Assembly (NCBI GenBank): GCA_017615835.1
Contig: JAFZZI010000024.1
Location: 1 to 45,710, forward strand
Origin: Bacteroidaceae bacterium
GTDB taxonomy: Bacteria; Bacteroidota; Bacteroidia; Bacteroidales; Bacteroidaceae
Length of the DNA: 45,710 nt
Direction: 5' to 3'
A model generated the notes under the pieces. It worked only from the letters and a program-made list of their open reading frames with translations. It did no database searches and was not told where the DNA came from. Within the stretch, counting starts at the first letter, position 1; each line of letters opens with the position of its first letter. Below are positions 1 through 9,028 of the stretch, in pieces. Both the position numbers and the translations under genes were made by a program.

Positions 1-198
1 ATTCCGTCTGGAAAAGACGTCTTTGTTACCCTCGGACCCGATGCCTGACGGCAGCAGATCCTCGTACTGTTGTTGTTTGTAGCATTCTGTCAATGATCGT
101 AGCAATGCCTCCCCAACGGAAAGCGGGTGCAAAGTTAAGGCAAGAATTCTTTCCACCAAAATAAAACTGCCTTTTTTTTGTAAAAAAGCATTAAACAT
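1..198 (-). other. Unresolved transcribed region or partial ORF at left edge
   Basis: The minus strand is open without a stop from an ATG at 198 down to position 1 (at least 66 codons, truncated by the window). The first 20 or so codons look non-coding, AT-rich and homopolymeric, and contain a good -7 box at 130-137. If that promoter is real, transcription begins inside the frame and the start would have to be a downstream TTG, or the product is a small RNA rather than a protein. The translated part from about 125 leftwards has plausible amino-acid composition, but I recognise no family. I saw no SRP, tmRNA or rRNA signature. Confidence 0.2.
130..137 (-). promoter_or_regulatory. Bacteroidota -7 promoter box facing the left edge
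   Basis: On the minus strand this reads TAACTTTG, a perfect match to the Bacteroidota primary-sigma -7 consensus TAnnTTTG. It points leftwards, so a transcript would start near position 123 and run off the window at position 1. I see no convincing -33 TTG at normal spacing. Confidence 0.4.
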
Positions 199-268
199 TC
201 CTTAATTGTTTTTGTTTGGCGTATCTTCGCAAAATCATCAAAAAACAACAAGAGCGCCCCATTACAAA

Positions 269-2824
269 ATGAGAATACGCCCGTTCATTCTGATGCTTGC
301 CGCTTTCGTCTGGATTTCAATCGGAATCCAGGCACAAGTCCGTGTCAGCGGCAAAGTAAAAGACGAAAACGGTGAAGTCATACCTTATACCACAGTAAGA
401 CTGAAAGACACCAGTATCGGATGTACCACAGACAACAACGGTAATTTCTCTTTCACCGGCCCGGCAATCGGCAAGACGCTCCAGATATCCTCCATCGGAT
501 ACGAGAACTACGAAGTAGCCATCACCGGCAGTACGCGTTATCCGCTACAGATAACCCTGCATTCCGCAACATATTCCGTAGGCGAAGTTGAAATAAAGCC
601 CAAGCGGGAACGTTACGTCAGAAAGGGCAACCCTGCAGTTGACCTGATAAAGGAACTGATAGAGAAAAAAAGCCTTGAAGACCCCCACAACAACGACTTC
701 TACTCCAGAGACCGGTATGAGAGACTAAACGTTGCTCTTGACAATTTCAACGAAGAGAAACAAAACAAATCACCATATCGAAGATTTCCTTTTCTAAAGG
801 ATTACGTTGACACATCTGCCGTCTCGGGCAAACCCGTCCTGAATGTGTCAATCAGAGAACTTGTTGCTACGGACTACTATCAAAAGAAGCCTAACCGCAA
901 CAAACAGCACGTCAAGGCACGCAACTGGGTGGGAATTGACGATTTCATGCCGGCAAGCGAAATTCAGGCCGCTGTTGAAGAAGCAGTTGTCGACGTCGAC
1001 ATATTCGATAACGTGATAACCATATTCCGGCGCGAGTTCCAAAGTCCCCTTGCCGCCAACATTCTCTCACAGTCGTACTATAAATACTACATCATGGATA
1101 CAGTCAGCGTCGGAGGGGAACCCTGCGTTGACCTCTCCTTCGTCCCATTCAATTCCGAATCATTCGGATTCACCGGGCATCTGTACGTAACAGCCGACTC
1201 TGCCCATTTAATCAAGTGGGCCCAACTCAGCGTTCCTTACGACATAAACATGAATTTTGTCCAATACCTCAACATAGACCAGAAATTTGATTACGACGAC
1301 GCTCATAACAGAATACTTACCGAAGAATCCCTCACCACCGAGTTGAAACTATACGACTACATAGACGGACTATATGTGAGGCGTGAAGTGTTTTACTCAA
1401 ACTATGCCTTCAACGATGACGTGGACAAAGAAATATTCGACCGGCCTGAAAGAATCATTGAAAACGACAACTCCACGGTGATGGCCGAAGAGTATTGGGA
1501 GCAGGAACGCGCCAGTAATACAGGCATACAGAGCAAAAACGTAGCCACCATGTTGAGCGAGCTCAGACAGCACAAGGGTTATTACTGGACTGAAAGAATA
1601 ATAATGTTCCTCTTCTCCGGATACATACCCATACGGGAAAAAGAGCCGCCGTTGTATTACGGTCCGCTGAACACCACTCTCAGTTTCAACGAACTGGAGG
1701 GAGCAAGGCTAAGGGTCGGCGGAATGACTACGGCGTATCTGAACCCTCACCTTTTCACCAAGTTCTATCTGGCCTACGGAACCCGTGACGGGCGCTTCAA
1801 GTACATGGGACAGCTTGAATACTCCTTCAAGCCAAAAAATGAGAGCTGGAATGAATTTCCCATCCGTTCTCTGCGCCTGTTGTATCAGAATGACCTGATA
1901 CAGTATGGTCAGACTTTCAATTACACAAATCGGGACAACATCTTTCTGTCAATCCGAAGGCAGGCTGACGACAAATCCGCCTATCAGCGACTGGCCCAGC
2001 TCACCTATACAAACGAGTTTTACAACGGCTTTTCTATAGAAGCAACCGTTCGCAACAGAATTGAGCAAGGCTCTGACCTCCTTGAATTCGAGAAGGTAAT
2101 GCCAGACGGAAGCTATGTCCCTGCAGACAAGTTCACTCAGACAGAATTTGAGTTAAAACTACGTTATGCCCCCGGCGAAAAATTTATTCAGCGCAATTGG
2201 AACAGAAGATCAGTAACCCCACAGAAGCCCGTAATAACCCTGACTCACACAATGGCCTTCAAAGGATTCGGAAGCGACTTTTCCATGCAGCGAACAGAAG
2301 CTGAATACCGTCAGAGAGTCTTCATCACTCCGTTTGGATACTTCGATGCCGTAATAAAAGGCGGTAAGACATGGGGGCAGATACCATTCCAGTTGATGAC
2401 CATTCCCAACGCCAACCTGTCTGTCGCCCTGAGGAAAGAATCATTCGAACTGTTGACACCCATGGAATACATACTTGACTCATACATTTCATGGGATATA
2501 AAATACTCACTTAACGGACTAATATTCAATCGGATTCCATTACTCAAGAAACTTGAAATGAGAGAAGTCATAACCACTAGCGGTATTTGGGGTACCCTGA
2601 GAGACTGCAACAACCCAGCAATAGACCGGAGCGGAAATTTATTCAAGTTCCCTGACAGATCAATTGCTGCCGAAATGGGCAGCGTACCTTACACCGAATT
2701 GGGAATCGGAGTTGAAAACATTCTGAAATTCCTCCGTTTCGACTACTATATCCGTCTGACCCACCGCAATACACCAGGAGCTTCAAACCAGGGATTCAGA
2801 TTCGCCGTCCATGTAGAGTTCTAG
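269..2824 (+). CDS. DUF5686 outer-membrane protein with carboxypeptidase-regulatory-like domain
   Basis: An exported outer-membrane beta-barrel protein of about 851 residues. It opens with a signal peptide (MRIRPFILMLAAFVW, cleavage near the AQ at residues 23-24), followed by a CarboxypepD_reg-like beta-sandwich (VSGKVKDENGEVIPYTTVRL, roughly residues 27-105). The long remainder is rich in alternating aromatic beta-strands and ends in ...RFAVHVEF, a typical C-terminal aromatic barrel residue. This layout matches the Bacteroidota DUF5686 family; its ligand is unknown. I chose the ATG at 269 because an upstream in-frame TTG at 206 would put a -7-like TATCTTCG (222-229) inside the gene and would bury the signal peptide. 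It is transcribed alone and converges on the secreted-protein gene at 2924. Confidence 0.85.
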   Translation: MRIRPFILMLAAFVWISIGIQAQVRVSGKVKDENGEVIPYTTVRLKDTSIGCTTDNNGNFSFTGPAIGKTLQISSIGYENYEVAITGSTRYPLQITLHSATYSVGEVEIKPKRERYVRKGNPAVDLIKELIEKKSLEDPHNNDFYSRDRYERLNVALDNFNEEKQNKSPYRRFPFLKDYVDTSAVSGKPVLNVSIRELVATDYYQKKPNRNKQHVKARNWVGIDDFMPASEIQAAVEEAVVDVDIFDNVITIFRREFQSPLAANILSQSYYKYYIMDTVSVGGEPCVDLSFVPFNSESFGFTGHLYVTADSAHLIKWAQLSVPYDINMNFVQYLNIDQKFDYDDAHNRILTEESLTTELKLYDYIDGLYVRREVFYSNYAFNDDVDKEIFDRPERIIENDNSTVMAEEYWEQERASNTGIQSKNVATMLSELRQHKGYYWTERIIMFLFSGYIPIREKEPPLYYGPLNTTLSFNELEGARLRVGGMTTAYLNPHLFTKFYLAYGTRDGRFKYMGQLEYSFKPKNESWNEFPIRSLRLLYQNDLIQYGQTFNYTNRDNIFLSIRRQADDKSAYQRLAQLTYTNEFYNGFSIEATVRNRIEQGSDLLEFEKVMPDGSYVPADKFTQTEFELKLRYAPGEKFIQRNWNRRSVTPQKPVITLTHTMAFKGFGSDFSMQRTEAEYRQRVFITPFGYFDAVIKGGKTWGQIPFQLMTIPNANLSVALRKESFELLTPMEYILDSYISWDIKYSLNGLIFNRIPLLKKLEMREVITTSGIWGTLRDCNNPAIDRSGNLFKFPDRSIAAEMGSVPYTELGIGVENILKFLRFDYYIRLTHRNTPGASNQGFRFAVHVEF

Positions 2825-2923
2825 CAGCATGACTGAAATAGCCCCGATACCATTGACCAGGGACGAAAAAGCGACTATGCAGGCATACACCTTACATAGA
2901 GACAGGAACAGTCGGGGAAATAC

Positions 2924-3382
2924 TCAGAAGACTGGAGTAAAATTAAACTCGGGAACCGTAACGACAGTAGTTTTGTGCTTTCTTGCAATTCTCGTCCGCA
3001 CCTTCTTATACTTTGAATCGGCCTTGGACTTACTGGAAAAGGCATAAAGTGATACTATCTGCAACGGAGCCCCTCCATTTTCAAGCCACGATTTGAACTG
3101 ACGCTGGTATTCACTGCTATCATCTATGAAATAATTGGCTGCAACGGGAATATCATCCATCTGTTGCACCTCAGTCATGTAAAACACGGAATCCACAAAC
3201 GAGAAGGAAACCGCAAACATATATTCTGTTCTGTAGTCAACTTTCCGTGCCTTCGAACGGGTCTGAGTTGTTCTGGGGATACTTTGACTGAAATCAGAGG
3301 AATAGTATCCCTGTGCATCGGCCGCCGAAAAAGACGACAATACCGAAAAAAGCGAAACAATGAAAAAAATCTTTCGAAACAT
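2924..3382 (-). CDS. Small secreted protein of unknown function, coupled to the sigma factor gene
   Basis: A 152-residue protein with a clear Sec signal peptide (MFRKIFFIVSLFSVLSSFSAADAQ, cleavage after ADA or AQ). The mature part is mixed alpha/beta with a lysine-rich stretch (SSKSKADSKYKKVRTRIARKHK) near the C-terminus and no cysteines. I recognise no family. Its ATG lies one nucleotide after the sigma-factor stop (TGA-T-ATG), so it is almost certainly co-transcribed and probably translationally coupled with that gene. Such pairing may be only a convenience of transcription, but it is unusual to couple the primary sigma factor to an exported protein. Function is not assignable from sequence. 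Confidence 0.7.
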   Translation of the reverse strand: MFRKIFFIVSLFSVLSSFSAADAQGYYSSDFSQSIPRTTQTRSKARKVDYRTEYMFAVSFSFVDSVFYMTEVQQMDDIPVAANYFIDDSSEYQRQFKSWLENGGAPLQIVSLYAFSSKSKADSKYKKVRTRIARKHKTTVVTVPEFNFTPVF

Positions 3383-3383
3383 A

Positions 3384-4244
3384 TCAGCCCAAATATGATC
3401 TCAAGAGTTTGCTGCGGGCATTATTGCGGAGTCTGCGGATTGCTTTCTCCTTAATCTGGCGGACACGTTCCCGGGTCAGCCCGAACTTGTCACCAATCTC
3501 CTCAAGAGTCATCTCACGGCAGTTGATTCCGAAAAACATACGTACTATGTCACGTTCCCTATCGGAAAGAGTGGTTAAAGCGCGTTCTATCTCCTTGGAC
3601 AGCGATTCATTCACAAGAGTTCTGTCTGCCATCGGAGAATCGTCATTAACCAAGACATCCAGCAGGCTATTGTCTTCACCGTCAACAAACGGGGCATCAA
3701 CAGAGATGTGACGGCCTGAGACCTTCAACGTGTCGGCAACCTTGTCAACGGGCAAATCGAGCACATCGGCCAGTTCCTCGGCAGAGGGACGGCGTTCATT
3801 CTCCTGCTCAAACTTCGAAAGAGCCTTGGTTATCTTATTCAGAGATCCCACCTGATTCAACGGGAGACGAACTATGCGCGACTGCTCGGCAAGAGCCTGA
3901 AGAATAGACTGGCGAATCCACCAGACGGCATAGCTTATAAACTTGAATCCTCGGGTTTCATCGAACTTCTCAGCCGCCTTGATAAGGCCCAGATTTCCCT
4001 CATTAATCAAATCCGGCAAACTCAGGCCCTGATTCTGATACTGCTTGGCAACAGATACTACAAATCGCAAGTTTGCGCGGGTCAGTTTTTCCAACGCTTC
4101 ACGGTCACCCTTGCGGATACGCTGAGCAAGCTCGACTTCCTCTTCAACAGTAATAAGTTCCTCACGGCCAATCTCCTGTAGATACTTGTCAAGAGAAGCA
4201 CTCTCACGATTAGTAATGCTCTTTGTAATTTTAAGTTGCCTCAT
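3384..4244 (-). CDS. rpoD: RNA polymerase primary sigma factor (sigma-70 family, Bacteroidota type)
   Basis: Directs RNA polymerase to housekeeping promoters. The 286-residue length is typical of the Bacteroidota primary sigma factor, which lacks the long region 1.1 and the non-conserved insert of E. coli RpoD. Region 1.2 ([20 protein letters not shown]), region 2 ([20 protein letters not shown] through [20 protein letters not shown]), region 3 (about 150-205) and the region 4 helix-turn-helix ([20 protein letters not shown], about 245-270) are all intact. A -7 box TAATTTTG lies at 4306-4313, giving a leader of about 55 nt. It is followed after one nucleotide by a secreted-protein gene. Confidence 0.97.
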   Translation of the reverse strand: MRQLKITKSITNRESASLDKYLQEIGREELITVEEEVELAQRIRKGDREALEKLTRANLRFVVSVAKQYQNQGLSLPDLINEGNLGLIKAAEKFDETRGFKFISYAVWWIRQSILQALAEQSRIVRLPLNQVGSLNKITKALSKFEQENERRPSAEELADVLDLPVDKVADTLKVSGRHISVDAPFVDGEDNSLLDVLVNDDSPMADRTLVNESLSKEIERALTTLSDRERDIVRMFFGINCREMTLEEIGDKFGLTRERVRQIKEKAIRRLRNNARSKLLRSYLG

Positions 4245-4305
4245 TTCTGTTGTATTTTATGATAGCCAGCAAGCCTATTCTATTCCAAAATAACGAAAAC
4301 GGATG

Positions 4306-4313
4306 CAAAATTA
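4306..4313 (-). promoter_or_regulatory. -7 box of the sigma factor promoter
   Basis: Reads TAATTTTG on the minus strand, matching the Bacteroidota TAnnTTTG -7 consensus, about 60 nt upstream of the sigma factor ATG. The -33 element is not obvious. Confidence 0.5.
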
Positions 4314-4402
4314 ATATTAAATCCCGAAATTCTATAAAAACAGAAAAGATAATTGGAGTTGACCACACCCCAATTACCTTTTCATGACAGATAGCCGCCA
4401 AT

Positions 4403-5905
4403 TTACTCTGACAGGTCAACAGCGTAGTTGGCACGACGTCCAGACGGGTAAACTCCCGTTATGAAGAGCACCTGCTCCGGAGACTTTGCGGCTTCCTGGT
4501 AAGCAGACATGACATCCGCCTCGCTTCTGACCTGCGCACCGTTTATCTTGAGAATTATGAAACCGCGCTGAATGCCGCTCTTCTGAAGTTTTCCGCTACT
4601 TACGGCAGATACCTGAACGCCATAGCCAATATTCAGTTGCCGTTTCAGTTGATCAGATACCTCAGCAAAGGTTGCTCCCAGAACATCAACGTCATTGTTC
4701 TTTACTATTTCCGTATTACCCAGAGAGTTCTTCAATGTTACCACAACACTCTTTTCCTTCTTGTCCCTCAGATAAGTCACTGTAACCTTGTCACCGGGAC
4801 GATATTGTGTAATGGTCTCCTGCAACTCGGTCATGGTCTTTATTTTCTTGCCATTGACTGCAGTAATGATATCTCCGGACTTCAGACCGGCTGCAAGGGC
4901 ACCGCCTCCATTGGGAACATCACTTACATATACTCCCTCATGGGTACCGAAATCCTTGTCTTTATTCTCGTCAAGCTGACGCACAGCAGACACATCAGCC
5001 CCCTCAATGCCAAGAAGAGCGCGCTGTACAGTACCATATTCCTTAAGGTCGGACACCACCTTGCGTACTATCGTCGTCGGAATGGCGAAACCATAGCCCG
5101 CATACGTACCGGTAGGCGATTCAAGTGCCGAGTTAATACCGACCAATTCACCCCTGGTATTGACAAGGGCACCGCCACTGTTACCCATGTTGATTGCAGC
5201 GTCAGTCTGTATGAAAGACTCTATTTTACCACTACCCTCATATATACCTATCTTACGCGCCTTGGCACTGACGACACCGGCTGTCACTGTTGATGTCAGA
5301 TTGAACGGATTTCCCACAGCGAGTACCCACTCGCCTATCCTCAGTTCATCAGAATCACCCATAGGTATGACAGGGAATTCATCTCCATCAATCTTAATGA
5401 GTGCCAGATCGGAGTTGGAATCAGCTCCTACAACACTGGCCTGGAACGTACGATTGTCATTCAGGGTAACTTCAATCTCGTCTGCGCCCTCAATCACATG
5501 ATTATTGGTGACGATATAACCGTCTGATGACAGAATCACACCCGAGCCATAGCCTACCTGGGGCTGACTCCTGTACTGGCGTTGACGAGGCTGGCCGTTT
5601 CCAAAGAAATACTCGAAGATGTCAGGCATCTCCTGAACCGTACGGGTCTTGCTGTTGACGGTCGATTTAATATGTACTACACCATGAATGGTCTTTTCAG
5701 CAGCTTCTGTCAGGTCAACCGGCTGCGACACCTTGGTTCCCAGTGCAGCAGATGACGTAAAGAAAGAACCAGTCTGGGAGGGAACCGTCACAACCTCCTT
5801 ACTTTTCATTCTCGAACTGACTGCATAAGCTGTAACACCGGCGGCAACTGCGCAACAGAGCACCAACACAATTGACGAAAAGAGGCTTTTAGTTGTCGTT
5901 TTCAT
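4403..5905 (-). CDS. HtrA/DegP-family periplasmic serine protease (Do family)
   Basis: A periplasmic quality-control protease and chaperone that degrades misfolded envelope proteins. The 500 residues hold an N-terminal signal or anchor segment (residues about 7-30), a trypsin-like domain with the full triad (His136 in TNNHVIEG, Asp166 in SNSDLALIK, Ser243 in GNSGGALV), and two PDZ domains (about 300-390 and 410-490). The loop around residues 95-115, between the first strand and the His, is rich in Gln and Arg (QPRQRQYRSQPQ), as in many DegP LA loops. It stands alone with a -7 box TATATTTG at 5960-5967. Confidence 0.95.
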   Translation of the reverse strand: MKTTTKSLFSSIVLVLCCAVAAGVTAYAVSSRMKSKEVVTVPSQTGSFFTSSAALGTKVSQPVDLTEAAEKTIHGVVHIKSTVNSKTRTVQEMPDIFEYFFGNGQPRQRQYRSQPQVGYGSGVILSSDGYIVTNNHVIEGADEIEVTLNDNRTFQASVVGADSNSDLALIKIDGDEFPVIPMGDSDELRIGEWVLAVGNPFNLTSTVTAGVVSAKARKIGIYEGSGKIESFIQTDAAINMGNSGGALVNTRGELVGINSALESPTGTYAGYGFAIPTTIVRKVVSDLKEYGTVQRALLGIEGADVSAVRQLDENKDKDFGTHEGVYVSDVPNGGGALAAGLKSGDIITAVNGKKIKTMTELQETITQYRPGDKVTVTYLRDKKEKSVVVTLKNSLGNTEIVKNNDVDVLGATFAEVSDQLKRQLNIGYGVQVSAVSSGKLQKSGIQRGFIILKINGAQVRSEADVMSAYQEAAKSPEQVLFITGVYPSGRRANYAVDLSE

Positions 5906-5959
5906 AACTCAATATTGTTAATTAGTTAATTTTTGATTTACATTTAACACTTGTCTTGC

Positions 5960-5967
5960 CAAATATA
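5960..5967 (-). promoter_or_regulatory. -7 box of the htrA-like gene
   Basis: Reads TATATTTG on the minus strand, about 55 nt upstream of the protease start codon, a full match to TAnnTTTG. Confidence 0.5.
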
Positions 5968-6067
5968 TGCAAGAAATTTGCCAGTTGTTCTACTAGTATC
6001 AAAGATTTGTCAATAATTAACTAAAACCATCCACTGTTAACAGAATTTCAGCCATCAAGGCAGAACC

Positions 6068-6106
6068 CTGCCAATTCTGACACATCAGCGTTGTCAGAAC
6101 TGGCAG
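6068..6106. repeat. 15-bp near-perfect inverted repeat after the M16 peptidase gene
   Basis: CTGCCAATTCTGACA at 6068-6082 pairs with TGTCAGAACTGGCAG at 6092-6106 with a single mismatch and a 9-nt loop. It begins two nucleotides beyond the M16 peptidase stop and lies about 100 bp upstream of the htrA -7 box. There is no U-tract on the minus strand, so it is either a factor-dependent 3'-end hairpin for the peptidase transcript or an operator for the protease gene. Confidence 0.6.
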
Positions 6107-6108
6107 AA

Positions 6109-9015
6109 TCAATAGCCGAATATATCCTCCAGAGTCAACAATTCAACAGGGCCCAGAGTACGCAGGAAATCTATATCCAAATCGGCAGGATCACCCAGGA
6201 TACCATATATATATGTACGATCCTTGACCCACTTGTTCTGACATTTGACGATATCATCCATTTCAAGCGATTGCAGATGCTCGAAAACAGTCTTGTCCTC
6301 AGGTTCGTCCAGCCCCAGCAATTCGGCAGAAAGATAACTTTCCAATACAGAAATCCCGTTTGTCCTGCGAGTTCTGAGGACAGACTCCAATCCGGTTTTT
6401 GCAATCTGGAAGGACTTTTCCGATTGAGGCATATCATTGATTATCTGGTCGAAAGTCTCTACAGCTGTTCTAAGTTTGTCATTCTGTGAACCAATTGTCG
6501 CATAGAACATATAGTTGCCGTCTTTATGGGCAGGGGATGCCAGATATGCCCCTGCGCTATAAGCGAGAGCACGAGCTTCACGCATCTCCTGGAATACGAC
6601 GGTATTCATACCTCCACCGAAATACTCGTTGAACAGTTCTATCTGAGGAGCATCGTCAGGAGAATACACCTCACCCCTGTTGGAATACTGAATATAGTTG
6701 AACTGACGCTGATCGTATGGAGCAATATATACCCTTGACTCCGGAGTCTTCCTGCCGTCATTGAACTTCCTGACCAGCGGGGCAAGATTGCTGTCCGGCT
6801 TATGGTTTTCGGACAGAAGAGCCTGGACTCCCTTCTCCGAATCCGGTCCGTAATATAGAATTCTATGCCTGTACCCAAACAGATTACGGATCTTCGACAA
6901 CAACTCTTCCGAAGTAAGAGCCATGAGCTGTTCATTCGTAAGGTTGACAGTTTTCACATAATCACCTCCATACAGGACATAACGCTGCAGGGCACTGTTG
7001 CATGACTGTTGTGACAACTTGGACATTTGACGTGCTTTCAGTTCATCGGCTTTCAGATTTGCCAGTATCTCCTCGTCGGGTACAGCGTTCATTATCAGGT
7101 CTTCGTACAGTTTCAGATTCTTTCCGACATTCTCGGCAAGACCCGAAACAGTCATCTGAGTCACATTTGCACCGACGTTCAGGTTATGGCTGCATGCCAG
7201 TTTATACTCTTCAAAGGCTATATCGACAGCACTCTTCTCAGCAGTCCCGAGATATGAAAGGTAAGAAAAGGCAAATCCGAGGGCGGGATCATCGGCAAGA
7301 CCGGTATCAAACCTGAAAGACAACGTTGCAATATCGTTGTCGGTATTCAGTTTATATAGTCCTTCAAGTTTCTGAGGCATAGCCGTAAACTTTGACATAT
7401 CTTTCGAGAAATTCACAAAGACAGGCTCTATCGGTTTAACCTCACTTTCAGCAATCTCAGACAGAAAATCACTCTGCATTTCACGGTTTGTAGCTATCGG
7501 TGTAATCTCCGGAGCATCAATTTTCTTGTTCATGGGATTTACTCCGACATGCTTGTATACAACAGCATAGCTGTCGTCGCCCAAATACTTCCGGGCCCAG
7601 TCAATCACATCCTGTTTGGTTATTGCAGCCATACGGTCAAGCCTGTGGACGTCTTCACTCCATCTGTGCCCATAAATAAAACTGTCGACAAACTTGCTTA
7701 CACGTGACCTGTTGCCAACCAAAGACCTCATATCTGAGAGTTTGGCATTAGCATATGCTGCAGTCAGAAGTTCCTCGTCAAAATCACCGGAACGCAACTT
7801 CGCGACTTCTTCGAGGACAAGATTCCGGACATCATCCAGAGACTGTCCCTCTTTGGGGTAGGCCTGCAGAAGCAACTCGTCATAATCGGTCCGGCGATAG
7901 AGAAACGAACCGGCATCCAACAGCTTCTGCATCTGTATCAAGTCAACGTCAATCAGGCCTGCCTTGCCATTATAGAGGACGCTGTTTGCCAATGTAGCAA
8001 CCTCGTTACCCACATGAATCTCGCCAGGGAGCCTCCACCCTATCAGTACGAACTCCGACTCCGTACCATAGACATCCTTCTCTACCGGAGAAGTAATCTG
8101 ATCCTCTTCCATATAGGAAAAAACAGGCAGATCGGGATTTGGCTTCCAGTCCCCAAAGTACTTCTTGATGATTTTGATAAACTCGTCAGGATTAAAGTCA
8201 CCTGAAACGCATATTGCCGCATTGTTCGGTACATAATAAGTCGATTTCTGCTTCTTGATTGCGCTCACAGATGGATTCTTAAGATGATTTTGCGTTCCGA
8301 TCACCTGCTGCAGCCCATAAGGATGCTTTTTGTACAACACTGAGTCAATCGCAACAAGGGCATTCTCGTCATCATCATTCATGTACATGTTGAACTCTTC
8401 GTATACCGCCTCAAGTTCCGTATGGAATCCGCGTATCACCATGTTCTTGAAACGGTCAGACTGAATCTTTGCCCAATTCTCAATCTGGTTCGAAGGTATG
8501 TTCTCAGTATAGCAAGTTACATCATTTGACGTATACGCATTCGTTCCCTGAGCACCGATGGCAGACATAAGCTTGTCATACTCATTTGGTATAGAGATGA
8601 GCGACGCCTGATAGCTCAATGAGTCAATCTGTCTGTAAATGTCCTTTCGCTCAGCAGGATCTGTTTTCGTCCGGTACACATTGAAAAGTTCCTCAATTTT
8701 GTCGAGTAAAGGCTTCTCTGCCGCATAATCGGAAGTTCCGAACTTCTCAGTACCCTTAAACATCAGGTGCTCCAGATAATGCGCAAGACCCGTATTGTCA
8801 GACGGATCGTTCTTACCTCCGACTCTGACAGCAATATGTGCTTCTACACGCGGTTCATTTTTGTTGACGGACATATAAACCTTCAAACCGTTGTCAAGAG
8901 TATAAATCTTGGTCTTCATGGGGTCACCCTTGACAGTCTCGTACTTTGAGCACGAACCCAGACACAGCAGCATCACTGCTGAGAAAAACAATACAATCTT
9001 CTTAATCATATGCAT
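6109..9015 (-). CDS. M16 family zinc metallopeptidase (pitrilysin/insulinase type), lipoprotein
   Basis: A 968-residue M16B-type peptidase with two tandem M16 halves. The catalytic inverted zinc motif HYLEH is at residues 79-83 of the first half, and the distal Glu sits in ELEAVYEEFN near residue 207. The second half (about 530-960) lacks HxxEH and is the inactive clamp. The N-terminus is a lipoprotein signal with Cys at residue 22 (LCLGSC), so the enzyme is membrane-anchored in the envelope. An ATG two codons downstream (9009) is an alternative start. It follows the C1 peptidase gene by 13 nt, so both belong to one peptide-degradation operon. Confidence 0.93.
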   Translation of the reverse strand: MHMIKKIVLFFSAVMLLCLGSCSKYETVKGDPMKTKIYTLDNGLKVYMSVNKNEPRVEAHIAVRVGGKNDPSDNTGLAHYLEHLMFKGTEKFGTSDYAAEKPLLDKIEELFNVYRTKTDPAERKDIYRQIDSLSYQASLISIPNEYDKLMSAIGAQGTNAYTSNDVTCYTENIPSNQIENWAKIQSDRFKNMVIRGFHTELEAVYEEFNMYMNDDDENALVAIDSVLYKKHPYGLQQVIGTQNHLKNPSVSAIKKQKSTYYVPNNAAICVSGDFNPDEFIKIIKKYFGDWKPNPDLPVFSYMEEDQITSPVEKDVYGTESEFVLIGWRLPGEIHVGNEVATLANSVLYNGKAGLIDVDLIQMQKLLDAGSFLYRRTDYDELLLQAYPKEGQSLDDVRNLVLEEVAKLRSGDFDEELLTAAYANAKLSDMRSLVGNRSRVSKFVDSFIYGHRWSEDVHRLDRMAAITKQDVIDWARKYLGDDSYAVVYKHVGVNPMNKKIDAPEITPIATNREMQSDFLSEIAESEVKPIEPVFVNFSKDMSKFTAMPQKLEGLYKLNTDNDIATLSFRFDTGLADDPALGFAFSYLSYLGTAEKSAVDIAFEEYKLACSHNLNVGANVTQMTVSGLAENVGKNLKLYEDLIMNAVPDEEILANLKADELKARQMSKLSQQSCNSALQRYVLYGGDYVKTVNLTNEQLMALTSEELLSKIRNLFGYRHRILYYGPDSEKGVQALLSENHKPDSNLAPLVRKFNDGRKTPESRVYIAPYDQRQFNYIQYSNRGEVYSPDDAPQIELFNEYFGGGMNTVVFQEMREARALAYSAGAYLASPAHKDGNYMFYATIGSQNDKLRTAVETFDQIINDMPQSEKSFQIAKTGLESVLRTRRTNGISVLESYLSAELLGLDEPEDKTVFEHLQSLEMDDIVKCQNKWVKDRTYIYGILGDPADLDIDFLRTLGPVELLTLEDIFGY

Positions 9016-9028
9016 AACAGTTGATTAT

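Noticed and set aside
4637-5293. 218-codon plus-strand open frame inside the htrA gene
   Set aside because: It is antisense to a fully intact HtrA protease with all catalytic residues and PDZ domains.
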